A program made the position numbers and the translations under genes. The notes under the pieces are model-generated. The model was not told the origin of the DNA. It did no database searches and saw only the letters and a program-made list of their open reading frames with translations. A stretch of DNA of 64,000 nucleotides. It comes from a bacterium (GTDB lineage: Bacteria; Cyanobacteriota; Vampirovibrionia; Gastranaerophilales; Gastranaerophilaceae). The first letter of the stretch is position 1, and every line of letters begins with the position of its first letter. Of the stretch, positions 33,398 through 42,538 are shown in pieces. The stretch spans positions 1-64,000 of the forward strand of contig JAFQNF010000045.1 of NCBI GenBank assembly GCA_017396025.1, in the 5' to 3' direction.

Positions 33398-34150
33398 TTA
33401 TACAACATTCCCCGATTTTTGCATTGTTTGTTTCACTGCTTCATATATTACAATACTTGCAGCATTTGCTACATTTAAAGAATCAAAATCTGTTAACATA
33501 GGTATTTTGATTTTAAAATCAGCATTTTTCAATATTGTAGAAGAAATACCTTCTTTTTCGGAGCCCATAACTATCGCAAAATTCATATTGCAATAATCAA
33601 TGTCATAATAATTATCTTTAGCATTTAAATCTGTTGCAATTACCCAAAAGTCGTTATTCTTTAATTTATCAACAGCAGACGAAAGGCTATTAACCATAAT
33701 TAAATCAATACGATTAACAGCACCAGCTGAAGATTTTTCAACCGTTGCATTAACTGTTGCATTACGTCTAGATGGAAATATTATCGCATCATAGCCAGCA
33801 CATACAGCCGTTCTTATGATTGACCCAAAATTATGAGGGTCTTCAACGCCATCAGTGACAATTACTCGCTTATAATCTTTCTTTTCTTTTAGTAAAAATT
33901 CATCTAAATCAATGTATTTAACAGGAGAAACATATGCAACAACACCTTGATGTGAATATTCTTTAAATTGTGTAAACTTTTCTTTTGGTAAAAATTGAAA
34001 AATAATTCCACGCTCTCTTGCCAAATCAAGTATTTGGTCAATTTTTGAATTATCCTTCATATTTTTCATTAAAATAAGTTTACTTACACTACGATTGCCT
34101 TCCTTTAAAAGTTCAATCACATTATTTCTTCCAAAAACGTAGTTATCCAT
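33398..34150 (-). CDS. rlmB: 23S rRNA 2'-O-methyltransferase, TrmH/RlmB family
   Basis: A SpoU-class methyltransferase, probably making Gm2251 in 23S rRNA. The motifs are DPHNFGSIIRTA (motif 1), FAIVMGSEKEGIS (motif 2) and MLTDFDSLNVANAASIVIYEA (motif 3), all intact, after an N-terminal RNA-binding domain beginning VFGRNNVIELLK. I choose the ATG at 34150 because GTGGTGA precedes it at good spacing; a GTG at 34162 is the longer option. It is the first gene of the minus-strand run that includes rpoD and rsfS. Confidence 0.92.
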   Translation of the reverse strand: MDNYVFGRNNVIELLKEGNRSVSKLILMKNMKDNSKIDQILDLARERGIIFQFLPKEKFTQFKEYSHQGVVAYVSPVKYIDLDEFLLKEKKDYKRVIVTDGVEDPHNFGSIIRTAVCAGYDAIIFPSRRNATVNATVEKSSAGAVNRIDLIMVNSLSSAVDKLKNNDFWVIATDLNAKDNYYDIDYCNMNFAIVMGSEKEGISSTILKNADFKIKIPMLTDFDSLNVANAASIVIYEAVKQTMQKSGNVV

Positions 34151-34233
34151 AGCTTTCACCACAACAATACATTACAAACTTAAATCATTATACATTAAAT
34201 GATATATTTTTATATAAAAAAACGTTAATTTTG

Positions 34234-34262
34234 TTGCCAAAAAATTAATAATAAAATATGAT
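34234..34262 (+). promoter_or_regulatory. possible promoter of the pilMN-pilO operon
   Basis: TTGCCA at 34234-34239 and TATGAT at 34257-34262 are 17 bases apart, about 34 bases before the ATG at 34297; other AT-rich hexamers nearby compete. Confidence 0.4.
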
Positions 34263-34296
34263 AATTACATATAATAGTATATAAAATAGGTTTAGT

Positions 34297-35964
34297 ATGA
34301 GTGGGTTATTAGAACAAATTGGATTTAAGAAACGAACACACGTAGGTATATCTCTATCTGCTAACAATTTTGTCGAATTGGTTTGCATTGATAAGAACAC
34401 CAAAAGCGTTGTTAAATATGCATCTGGAAACATCAAGTACAATAATGCTATAAGAGAAATTATTGATTATGACGAGTTTACAGAAGTTCTAGAAGGTTTA
34501 TTTGAAGAAGCTGGTCTTGACCCACAAGAATGTGCTGTTACATTAAATCTTCCAAATGTTCATTTCGGCATAACAACAATGGATAATGAATCAGAAGAAC
34601 CATTCATTATTGAAAATTTACAATCAGAAATTGAAGACTTATACATTTTCAAAAGAAATGAACCAGAAATTAGACACTGCAATTTTGATAGCAAAAAAGG
34701 CAGAGGTCAAAAAAATGTATTGTTTAGTGCTGTTCAAACAAAAGTTATTGTTAAATTAATAGAAATTTTTGACAGTTTACAATGCGAACTTGTTAAAATT
34801 GATACATCATACTCTTCGCTATTAAAAGCTATTCAATTCTGTGATAGATTTGCAAGATATGTACAAAAAGAAGAAAAAACAGCAATTTTATTAATTACAG
34901 CAAATAGCTGTTCAACATTCTATTTAGAAGGTAATGTTGTTAACGACCTGTTTGAAGAACCACTTGCTGTAAAATCTTTCTCTTCTGAAGAAGTTTATTC
35001 AACAATTTCAAAAATTGCTGCAAACACAATTTCAAAAAATAGTCCACAATCATTATTAATCATCAGTGAGACAGATGAAGTTAATTCAGAACTTTTAGCT
35101 TCAAGACTAGAGTTTTCTGGCGAAATTGACTGTATAAATAAAAACTTGAATACAAATGACCAATTCATCGAAGTATCTGGCATTGGTTCTGACATTGATG
35201 CTAATATGATTTCTTATATGACAATCGAATCAGTGGGTGCTGCAGCATCAAGTTACGATGATTATCCACTTGATTTAAACTTCTTGCCAGACGAAAGAAT
35301 AGGAAAAAATGTTGTTAGCGTAGGACCTTATGAAGTAGAACTAAAGAACCTTGCAACAGCTTGTATTCTTACTGGTATTATTGTTGGTCTTCTTATTGGA
35401 TTGGGCGGAAAACTTATACTTGACAGTTTAACAAATTCTTTATCAGAGGACGCAAGCTCTTCAAAAAGAAAAGTTAAAGTATTTAAAGAACGTATAAATA
35501 AAAGTGAGAAATCAAAAGATAAAAGCATATTCCCAGTGTTAAAACAAATTATTGATAATAATACTGCTGTTTTAGATACGTATAATGCACTATCAACAAG
35601 CATTCCAGATGAAGTATATATCAAAAAATTTGTTACTACTAGCGAAGGCGGTATTGGCATAATTGGGGAAGCAGAAACAAGTGAACAAGTTTCAGCATTC
35701 CTAAAAGGATTAAAGGAAACAAAAGGTGATTTATCATTAATGAAAATATCACTTAATACACCAGAAGATCCTGTTCCTGCAAAAATACAAGATGGTTTTA
35801 CTTTTGAAATAAAAACAAAAGACCACGACGTATATTTATATGATGATTATGAGCCAGTTGAAATGGAGCAACAAGTTCCAGCACCAAACAATAATCGTCA
35901 ACAAAATAACAAAAAAAATAGCGGAAATAAAAGGTCAATGACACCTCCTCCGCCTATTATATAA
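34297..35964 (+). CDS. PilM-PilN fusion protein of the type IV pilus alignment complex
   Basis: A 555-residue protein joining two normally separate parts. Residues 1 to about 340 resemble the actin-like ATPase fold of PilM (THVGISLSANNFVELVCI at the start, VTLNLPNVHF, and KIDTSYSSLLKAIQFC), with no membrane segment. Then comes a PilN-like half: DYPLDLNFLPDERIG (usually N-L-L-P-x-R at the start of PilN), one membrane helix (about 350-372), a coiled coil, a periplasmic region with DTYNALSTSIPDEVYIKKF, and a Pro/Gln/Asn-rich tail. The PilM-binding motif of PilN is thus fused to PilM itself. The next gene is pilO-like. Confidence 0.75.
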   Translation: MSGLLEQIGFKKRTHVGISLSANNFVELVCIDKNTKSVVKYASGNIKYNNAIREIIDYDEFTEVLEGLFEEAGLDPQECAVTLNLPNVHFGITTMDNESEEPFIIENLQSEIEDLYIFKRNEPEIRHCNFDSKKGRGQKNVLFSAVQTKVIVKLIEIFDSLQCELVKIDTSYSSLLKAIQFCDRFARYVQKEEKTAILLITANSCSTFYLEGNVVNDLFEEPLAVKSFSSEEVYSTISKIAANTISKNSPQSLLIISETDEVNSELLASRLEFSGEIDCINKNLNTNDQFIEVSGIGSDIDANMISYMTIESVGAAASSYDDYPLDLNFLPDERIGKNVVSVGPYEVELKNLATACILTGIIVGLLIGLGGKLILDSLTNSLSEDASSSKRKVKVFKERINKSEKSKDKSIFPVLKQIIDNNTAVLDTYNALSTSIPDEVYIKKFVTTSEGGIGIIGEAETSEQVSAFLKGLKETKGDLSLMKISLNTPEDPVPAKIQDGFTFEIKTKDHDVYLYDDYEPVEMEQQVPAPNNNRQQNNKKNSGNKRSMTPPPPII

Positions 35965-35982
35965 TTACAATAGAGGCAAAGT

Positions 35983-36570
35983 ATGAATAAAAAGAATAAT
36001 CCTTATGTTTTAGCGTGTTTCGTTGTTGCAGCAGTAATGTGTGTGGCACTTATGTATTTCTTTATTCAGCCTGCATTTTTAGCATATGATGAAGAAAGCA
36101 AAAGCAAAGTAAGCACAGAAAAAGAATTAAAAAAACTTAGCGAACGCGCAGAAAAAGAAAAACAAAGACGCGCTGAAGAAGAATTAAATTTGAAGTCTAT
36201 TAAACAAATATATGAATCTGGTGTTTCAGGCGAAACAGATGGACTTTCTGCTTTTGGTACAATGTTTGATGATATAATTAAACTTGCACAACAAAACAAC
36301 TTATTTATCAGATCAATTGAATATGATACAAAACCAGCTGATAGCACTATTTATACAGATTTCAATGAGCAATATAATGTATGCAAATTAAAATTCTTCT
36401 TTGTTGGTAAATATCCAAATTTAAGAACATTTTTAAACGACATTACAAATAGTTTTCAGTATTTAATTTCTGTGTCAGATCTAAATATTACTGCATTTGC
36501 AAATGATACTGATTATATTCTAATCAAAATGTCATTAACATTATATTCAAAGAAACCAACAGAAGAATAA
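35983..36570 (+). CDS. pilO: PilO-like type IV pilus protein
   Basis: A 195-residue protein with a short cytoplasmic start, a membrane helix (about 8-28), a charged coiled coil (about 35-75) and a C-terminal alpha/beta periplasmic domain with KLKFFFVGKYPNLRTFLNDI and YLISVSDLNIT, the layout of PilO. PilO pairs with PilN to link the inner-membrane platform with the secretin. It follows the PilM-PilN gene by 18 bases, and the context supports the assignment, as PilO sequences are weakly conserved. Confidence 0.72.
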   Translation: MNKKNNPYVLACFVVAAVMCVALMYFFIQPAFLAYDEESKSKVSTEKELKKLSERAEKEKQRRAEEELNLKSIKQIYESGVSGETDGLSAFGTMFDDIIKLAQQNNLFIRSIEYDTKPADSTIYTDFNEQYNVCKLKFFFVGKYPNLRTFLNDITNSFQYLISVSDLNITAFANDTDYILIKMSLTLYSKKPTEE

Positions 36571-36575
36571 TAAAA

Positions 36576-36995
36576 TTATTTAATTTGAAAAGAACATTTA
36601 CTGCATTGCGCTTTCGGGTGCAATGCAATTTTTTCTTCTAAGTCAATTAACTTAACAACTCTTGTATTTAATTTAGAAGAACAAATAGGACATCTTAAGT
36701 TTTCAGTCATCCCCATTAAAATGGCTTTTTTTGTATCTTCAATAAATCTATCAGTAACACCATCAAAAGCATCTAGCATTATTCTTTCATACTTTTTTAT
36801 GTCATTAGGATTTAGTTTAAGTCCTTTTGCTAATTTTTGACGAATAGTAGCAGGCAAGAATAAATCCTTACCTGCTTCAATATCTTCAATTTGTTCAACT
36901 GTTAAACCAGATTTCTTTGCAAGTCCAATAGCTGATAATCCAGCTTTTTCACGTTCAGAACATATAAATTCAGACAACGACTTGTAATCGGACAT
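36576..36995 (-). CDS. HTH (Xre-type) protein with C-terminal zinc ribbon
   Basis: A 139-residue protein. Residues 1-65 form an Xre/Cro helix-turn-helix (AIGLAKKSGLTVEQIEDIEAG). The C-terminal part carries two CxxC pairs (C102, C105, C131, C134), a zinc-ribbon-like finger. It is a probable transcription factor, or a nucleic acid-binding regulator. It is five bases upstream of secF on the same strand, so it may be co-transcribed with the secFD genes (it would precede them only if transcription started elsewhere, since it lies downstream of them). The target is unknown. Confidence 0.65.
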   Translation of the reverse strand: MSDYKSLSEFICSEREKAGLSAIGLAKKSGLTVEQIEDIEAGKDLFLPATIRQKLAKGLKLNPNDIKKYERIMLDAFDGVTDRFIEDTKKAILMGMTENLRCPICSSKLNTRVVKLIDLEEKIALHPKAQCSKCSFQIK

Positions 36996-37000
36996 ATTTG

Positions 37001-37999
37001 CTATACCTGTGTTTCTGTTAATTTTGTACGTTTAGATTCTTCAAAACTATTCCATATAGAAATCATTGAATTTGCGAAGAAAATACTTGAGTAAGTACCA
37101 ACTACAACACCAATAATCATAACTAAAACAAATTCTTTAGTTGTTACACCACCTAAGAAATATAATGAAGATAGTGTTAACAATGTTGTTAATGATGTAT
37201 TTATGCTTCTTGTTAAAGTTTGATTTACAGAAGCATTAATGATTTCATCATAAGTTGCTTTTTTAGAATAGAATTTTAAATTTTCTCTAACACGGTCAAA
37301 CACAACGATAGTATTATTAACGCTATACCCAAGAACAGTTAAAATAGCTGTGATAAATAAACTATCAACTGTTACTCCGGAGAATAAACCAAGTATAGAG
37401 AATACTCCCATTACAAAAAGTACGTCATGAGATAATGCTAAAAGTGCAACAATAGCGAAATCTAACTTAAATCTAACAGTAAGATAAATTACAATAACAA
37501 GCAATGCAATTGACACAGCAACCATTGATTTGACAAATAGTTGTTTGCCAAGTAATGGTCCAACAGAGTTTGTTTGAACTAGTTGCGCTTCTGGATAATC
37601 TGCAGTAATAACTTGTGACACTCCATCAATTGTTTCATTTTGACCTTCTTCAGAAAATTTAGTTTTGACAGAGATTATGTTTTTTATTGCAGTATCTTCA
37701 TCAATTGATGTTGGTTTTAACACTTGAATAACAGGATTTTCAATATTGTTATTTTGTAATTTAAGTCTTAAATCACCAATATCTTTTGTTGTAACATCTT
37801 TATCAACAGAATACTGAATAATAGTACCACCTGTAAAATCTATACCAACCAATAATGGTGAATGATTTGGATACACAATCGATGAATAAATCATTGCAAT
37901 TATACCAGGCAATAAAAGAATTGTTGTTATAATAATCCAAAGCCATCTATATTTAACAACATCTATTACTTTTTTAGTGTTTAAAGCACTATATGACAT
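37001..37999 (-). CDS. secF: protein translocase subunit SecF
   Basis: SecF is a membrane partner of SecD; the pair uses the proton gradient to pull proteins across the membrane after SecYEG. The 332-residue product has a first helix, a periplasmic loop with LVGIDFTGGTIIQYSV (F-T-G-G motif near residues 52-60), then five helices, including VLGYSVNNTIVVFDRVREN and SINTSLTTLLTLSSLYFLGG, the family's signatures near residues 220-290. It is 17 bases downstream of secD. Confidence 0.95.
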   Translation of the reverse strand: MSYSALNTKKVIDVVKYRWLWIIITTILLLPGIIAMIYSSIVYPNHSPLLVGIDFTGGTIIQYSVDKDVTTKDIGDLRLKLQNNNIENPVIQVLKPTSIDEDTAIKNIISVKTKFSEEGQNETIDGVSQVITADYPEAQLVQTNSVGPLLGKQLFVKSMVAVSIALLVIVIYLTVRFKLDFAIVALLALSHDVLFVMGVFSILGLFSGVTVDSLFITAILTVLGYSVNNTIVVFDRVRENLKFYSKKATYDEIINASVNQTLTRSINTSLTTLLTLSSLYFLGGVTTKEFVLVMIIGVVVGTYSSIFFANSMISIWNSFEESKRTKLTETQV

Positions 38000-38016
38000 T
38001 TTTTATACTCCTTAAA

Positions 38017-39318
38017 TTAATCTAAAACTCCGAATTTTGCTTTTTCGCGTTTTGTTTCAGTCGCTTCATAAGCTTCATTAATATCTGATTCTTTTAAACC
38101 AAACAAAGAAGGATATTTTAATTGACCTGTACCAAAAATTAAGTGCATTAGATTTTTAGTAACAGTAATCGCTGAAAACATACTAACTAAAACACCAATG
38201 ATAAGAGTTAAAGCAAAACCTTTAACAATGTTTGAGCCTGCGAAGTATAAAATCAAACAAATAATAACTGTTGACATATTTGAGTCAAAAATACTTGTAA
38301 ATGCTCTATCAAAACCAGAATTAATTGCTGTAAACAGAGTTCTTCCTGCTTTTAATTCTTCTTTTGTTCTCTCAAAAATAAGAATATTAGCGTCAACTGC
38401 CATACCAATACTCAAAACGAAACCAGCAATACCAGCTAACGTTAATGTTACAGGTACTAGCTTAAATATTGCAAATACAATTGAAGCATATATAAGCAGA
38501 GATACAGTTGCAATTAAACCAGGAACTCTGTACCAGAAAATCATAAATAAGATAACAGCTGCCAAACCAAAAAGTCCAGCCACCATACTTTTATGTAAGC
38601 TATCAGCACCAAGTGTAGGTCCAACCGTATTTTCTTCCATAATTTTTGCAGGAACAGGAAGTGCACCAGCATTTAATAAATCAACTATTTTTTTTGCTTC
38701 ATCGTGAGTAAAACTGCCTGTAATTTGGGCTTGTCCACCTGTAATTTCTTGTTGAACAACCGGTTCAGAGATACTTTCACCATTAAAGTAAATAGCAATA
38801 GGATATCCTTTAAATTCTCTTGTTAGTTTTGCAAATTTATTAGCACCTTTACCACTAAATTCAAGAGAAATTAACCACTTACCAGCAGCGTCAGTTCCAA
38901 CAGCAGCCTTATTCAAATCTTCACCAGATAAACCAGAAGCTTCCCAACCTCTAGCATTACCAGCATCATCTAAAATTGGTTTTTTAAATTCTAATTCAGC
39001 TGTTTCACCTAAGAATTCTCTTGCTAATTTAGGGTCAGAAATGTTTGGGATTTCAATTAATAAACGTCTTTCACCCATTTGTTGAACACTTGTTTCAGAA
39101 ACACCAAGTGCATTAACTCTATTTTCTAATGCTGATTTTAAACCATCCATCATGTCTTGTGTGATTTGCGGTATATTTTCAGTTGTTTGAGCTTCAAGAA
39201 CAATTCTTGAACCACCAACTAAATCCAAGCCTAATGGAATTGGTTTAACTTTTATAATTACAATGGAAATAATAGTTAAAATAACTATTGCCCAAAACAT
39301 AATTATTTTATTTTTCAT
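38017..39318 (-). CDS. secD: protein translocase subunit SecD
   Basis: A 433-residue SecD with a first helix (about 5-23), the PLGLDLVGGSRIVLEA motif (residues 28-43), a large periplasmic domain and five C-terminal helices containing GFVLSIGMAVDANILIFERTKEEL near residues 300-323 and a TALTLIIGVLVSMFSAI-like end. The family normally ranges from about 400 to 600 residues, so it is a compact form. It shares an operon with secF, SecD first, as usual. Its upstream region is divergent from recA. Confidence 0.95.
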   Translation of the reverse strand: MKNKIIMFWAIVILTIISIVIIKVKPIPLGLDLVGGSRIVLEAQTTENIPQITQDMMDGLKSALENRVNALGVSETSVQQMGERRLLIEIPNISDPKLAREFLGETAELEFKKPILDDAGNARGWEASGLSGEDLNKAAVGTDAAGKWLISLEFSGKGANKFAKLTREFKGYPIAIYFNGESISEPVVQQEITGGQAQITGSFTHDEAKKIVDLLNAGALPVPAKIMEENTVGPTLGADSLHKSMVAGLFGLAAVILFMIFWYRVPGLIATVSLLIYASIVFAIFKLVPVTLTLAGIAGFVLSIGMAVDANILIFERTKEELKAGRTLFTAINSGFDRAFTSIFDSNMSTVIICLILYFAGSNIVKGFALTLIIGVLVSMFSAITVTKNLMHLIFGTGQLKYPSLFGLKESDINEAYEATETKREKAKFGVLD

Positions 39319-39470
39319 AAATATCCCCTGCCTACTAATAACTTATTAAATTCTAACAAAAAAAAGTACTTCTAACATGAAATAATACGTAATGTTGCAA
39401 AAAATTAAATAGTTAACCTAACAAAATAAAGTATTAAAATATATAATATAGAGTATAATTTTTAAAAAAG

Positions 39471-39500
39471 TAGACAACTGTCTATAAAAAATGTTATAAT
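39471..39500 (+). promoter_or_regulatory. recA promoter with an overlapping palindrome (possible LexA-type operator)
   Basis: TATAAT at 39495-39500 is a perfect -10 box; TAGACA at 39471-39476 with an 18-base spacer fits a -35 box. The -35 is half of a perfect inverted repeat TAGACA-AC-TGTCTA (39471-39484), placed as a repressor site would be. Identification as an SOS box is inference from position. Confidence 0.5.
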
Positions 39501-39526
39501 GCTGTCAAAAGATAGAGGGAAATAAA

Positions 39527-40555
39527 ATGGTCACAAAAGAAAAAGAAACTGAAACAGTAAATATTTCTGAAGAAAGACGTAAAGCACTTAAAGTTGCTAT
39601 TGATAAAATTGAAAAAGATTTTGGTAAAGGTTCAATTATGCGACTAGGTGATAAACCAGCCGTAGCCGTTGAAACAATCCCAACAGGGGCATTATCACTT
39701 GACGTTGCACTAGGTATTGGCGGTGTTCCACGTGGAAGAATCATCGAAGTTTATGGACCTGAAGCAAGTGGTAAAACAACATTAGCTCAACACATTGTTG
39801 CAGAATGTCAAAAGAAAGGCGGAATTGCAGCATTCGTTGACGCAGAGCATGCTCTTGACCCAGAATATGCGAGAAATCTTGGTGTTAATGTTGATGAATT
39901 ATTAATTTCACAACCAGACACAGGTGAACAAGCATTAGAAATTACAGAAGAACTTGTTAGAAGCGCTGCTGTTGATATTGTTGTTGTTGACTCTGTTGCT
40001 GCGTTAGTTCCAAAAGACGAAATTGAAGGAGCTATGGAAGATAAGCAAATGGGGCTTCAAGCAAGATTAATGTCAAAAGCACTTAGAAAATTAACAGGTA
40101 TTGTAAGCAAAACAAATACAACTGTTATCTTCATCAACCAATTAAGACAAAAAATTGGCGTAATGTATGGTAGTCCTGAAACAACAACGGGTGGTAACGC
40201 ATTAAAGTACTACGCTAGTATCAGACTTGATATCAGAAGAACAGAAACTCTTAAAAAAGATGATAAAGAAATAGGCAACAGAGTTAAAGTTAAAGTTGTT
40301 AAAAACAAAGTTGCTCCTCCTTTTAGAATTGCTGAATTTGATATCATCTATGGAAAAGGCATTAGCAAATCTGGTTGTATTTTAGATATGGCTGTAACTT
40401 TAGATATCGTTAAAAAGGCTGGCGCTTGGTTCAGTTATAACGACGAAAAACTTGGACAAGGCAGAGATAGAGTAAAAGAATTATTTGCTGAAAATCCTGC
40501 ACTAGAAGCTGAAATCGAAGAAAAAGTAAGAGAAGCTTTAAAGTCTAAGGAATAA
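39527..40555 (+). CDS. recA: recombinase RecA
   Basis: RecA forms filaments on single-stranded DNA, drives homologous recombination and stimulates LexA cleavage. The 342-residue product has the family length, a Walker [10 protein letters not shown], the invariant stretches [16 protein letters not shown] and [30 protein letters not shown], and [20 protein letters not shown] ribosome-binding site precedes the ATG. It stands alone, divergent from secD, with its own promoter and a strong terminator. Confidence 0.99.
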   Translation: MVTKEKETETVNISEERRKALKVAIDKIEKDFGKGSIMRLGDKPAVAVETIPTGALSLDVALGIGGVPRGRIIEVYGPEASGKTTLAQHIVAECQKKGGIAAFVDAEHALDPEYARNLGVNVDELLISQPDTGEQALEITEELVRSAAVDIVVVDSVAALVPKDEIEGAMEDKQMGLQARLMSKALRKLTGIVSKTNTTVIFINQLRQKIGVMYGSPETTTGGNALKYYASIRLDIRRTETLKKDDKEIGNRVKVKVVKNKVAPPFRIAEFDIIYGKGISKSGCILDMAVTLDIVKKAGAWFSYNDEKLGQGRDRVKELFAENPALEAEIEEKVREALKSKE

Positions 40556-40567
40556 AAAATCATAAGC

Positions 40568-40597
40568 AAAAAGGAGCGATTAAATCGCTCCTTTTTT
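40568..40597. terminator. bidirectional terminator between recA and the prepilin peptidase gene
   Basis: A 13-bp stem (40568-40580 with 40584-40596), 3-base loop, with a T run on the plus strand and an A run on the other side. Confidence 0.85.
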
Positions 40598-40612
40598 ACA
40601 TCTTATTTAATA

Positions 40613-41707
40613 CTATCCCAACATCATAAATATGTATTTCTTTAGAAAACTTACAATTGGATGTCCAAAGAACAATAACATAAATGCTGCAAATAAAAGA
40701 GCTGGTCCAAATGGTATTGCAACAAAGCCTTGTTCATTAACAGTTTTCTTTAATCTTGAAATTGAATCAATAGCAAAGAAAATCAATGCAATTATCAAGC
40801 CAAATACTAAAAATACATTTAAAGTAACCAAATTTGAAGCAATCCAATATGCTAAAGCAATCAGAACAAATGCAGACAACGAGAACAACAATCTATACTC
40901 TTTTTGTTTGTACAAATTAATGAAAAACTGAGGTAATAAACAAGCTGCCTGAACAACAATTGCTAATACAATTGAAACTAAACAATATTTCCAACCTAAT
41001 AAAGCACCTACACCAGCAGCCAAATATGTATCACCCTCACCGAATGCTCTTTTGTTCTTTTTTACATACTCGTTTATATCAACATCTTCATCATTAGTTT
41101 CTTCAGAAGGCTCTTCTACCTTAGCTTCTTCAACATTTTCCACTGTAGTTTCTTCTTCTGATTTATCTTCTTTTCTAACTAAATAATAAGATAATCTAGC
41201 AATAGCCTCCATCATTAATGCACCAGATAAAAGTCCAACGCAAACTTCGAAAGCATTATTTATGCCATATTTAAATAAAACTGAATACAAAACAGCAAAC
41301 CCAATAAACATCCACATATGTATATCAAAAACATACTCTTTTTTAAGGTCTGTGATAGTTATAACAATTGCAATACATAATAGAATCAATACAATTAATG
41401 TTTTCAACGAAATTCCAAACGCCAATGTAACCGCTAAAAACAGTAAAGCAGTTATTGCTTCAACAATCGGATACATAGGACTAACTTTGCATCCACAATT
41501 TCTACATTTCCCTCTAAAAGTAAATAAATACGATAAAACTGGAATATTATCATACCATTTTATTGGTTCATTACAAACTGGGCACTTAGATGAAGGAAAA
41601 ACTATAGATTCTTTTGATAAAGCTCTAAGCGCTACAACATTTAAAAAGCTGCCGATGCAAGCACCAACAACTAATATAAATAAACATATTAATAAAAATT
41701 CTTCCAT
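40613..41707 (-). CDS. pilD: type IV prepilin peptidase/N-methyltransferase (A24 family)
   Basis: The enzyme cleaves type III signal peptides of pilins and methylates the new N-terminus. It has the N-terminal cysteine cluster with CxxC pairs (C42, C45 and C68, C71), typical of the bifunctional form, with GSFLNVVALR before it. The aspartyl catalytic residues are D120 in TDLKKEYVFD and D226 in the GEGD (G-x-G-D) motif. At 364 residues it is longer than the usual 250-290 because of an acidic, low-complexity insert near residues 178-220, just before GxGD, and extra hydrophobic sequence after it. It follows the SigF-like gene by one base. Confidence 0.9.
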   Translation of the reverse strand: MEEFLLICLFILVVGACIGSFLNVVALRALSKESIVFPSSKCPVCNEPIKWYDNIPVLSYLFTFRGKCRNCGCKVSPMYPIVEAITALLFLAVTLAFGISLKTLIVLILLCIAIVITITDLKKEYVFDIHMWMFIGFAVLYSVLFKYGINNAFEVCVGLLSGALMMEAIARLSYYLVRKEDKSEEETTVENVEEAKVEEPSEETNDEDVDINEYVKKNKRAFGEGDTYLAAGVGALLGWKYCLVSIVLAIVVQAACLLPQFFINLYKQKEYRLLFSLSAFVLIALAYWIASNLVTLNVFLVFGLIIALIFFAIDSISRLKKTVNEQGFVAIPFGPALLFAAFMLLFFGHPIVSFLKKYIFMMLG

Positions 41708-41708
41708 A

Positions 41709-42494
41709 TTATATTCTTTCTTTTTCAGACAATATATTCAATAACATCGTTAATGCTTTTTTTAAACGTCTTGATACTTGCATTTGAGAAATACCAAGTT
41801 TATTTGCAATTTGTGTTTGGCTCATATCCTCAAAGTAATTCAAAACTACAACTTCTTGCAGCTTAACATCAAGTCTTTTAATTGCATCATTAATAAGAAT
41901 TTTATCTTCTTGGAAGGATTCTAAATTATAATGATTATCATCAGCGATTTTATCAAATAATGATAATGATTCATCATTACCTGTTGTAATAAATTGATCT
42001 AAAGAAATTGTTTGTTTACGTCTTTCAACATCAATAACTTCTTTAATTTTACCAACAGAAGTCCCAAGTTCTTCTGCTAAAACCACTTCTGATGGTTCAT
42101 TTCCTTGTTCATCTTTTAATTTTTGCATTAATTTGTTTACACGATATGCAAGCTCATAAATTTCTCTTGGAGCTTTAATCATAGAAACCTTATCACGCAA
42201 ATAGTGTCTTATTTCACCTGTGATAAGGTATGTTGCATAAGTTTTAAAGTTTTCACTAACTTTTGGATTATATAGCTGAATAGCCTTTACAAGCCCAACA
42301 CTACCAACCTGAATAATATCTTCAACAGGGTCGGTATTTCTTCTTGCAAGACCTCTGGCAATTTTTTTTACTAATGGCATTGCAGCTAACGCAATAATAT
42401 TTTGAAGATGCTTTTTTTGTTTTTCATCTTCTGTTGCCTTATATAATTTAAGCCATTCGCCTATTTCTTCATAATTAATGGTGTAATCAGCCAT
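41709..42494 (-). CDS. SigF/SigB/FliA-type (group 3) sigma factor
   Basis: A 261-residue sigma factor with regions 2, 3 and 4: PVEDIIQVGSVGLVKAIQLYNP and FKTYATYLITGEIRHYLRDK for region 2, then a PREIYELAYRVNKLMQKL region 3, and AIKRLDVKLQEVVVLNYFEDMS then TQIANKLGISQMQVSRRLKKAL for region 4. Its domain set and sequence match the group that includes SigB, SigF and FliA. In the cyanobacterium Synechocystis, SigF controls type IV pili and motility; here the gene is directly next to the prepilin peptidase (one-base gap), consistent with such a role. The final assignment to SigF is inference. Confidence 0.85.
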   Translation of the reverse strand: MADYTINYEEIGEWLKLYKATEDEKQKKHLQNIIALAAMPLVKKIARGLARRNTDPVEDIIQVGSVGLVKAIQLYNPKVSENFKTYATYLITGEIRHYLRDKVSMIKAPREIYELAYRVNKLMQKLKDEQGNEPSEVVLAEELGTSVGKIKEVIDVERRKQTISLDQFITTGNDESLSLFDKIADDNHYNLESFQEDKILINDAIKRLDVKLQEVVVLNYFEDMSQTQIANKLGISQMQVSRRLKKALTMLLNILSEKERI

Positions 42495-42538
42495 TAAAAT
42501 ATCCTCTTCTTCTCTCTCTCGCTATTATAGCACATTTC

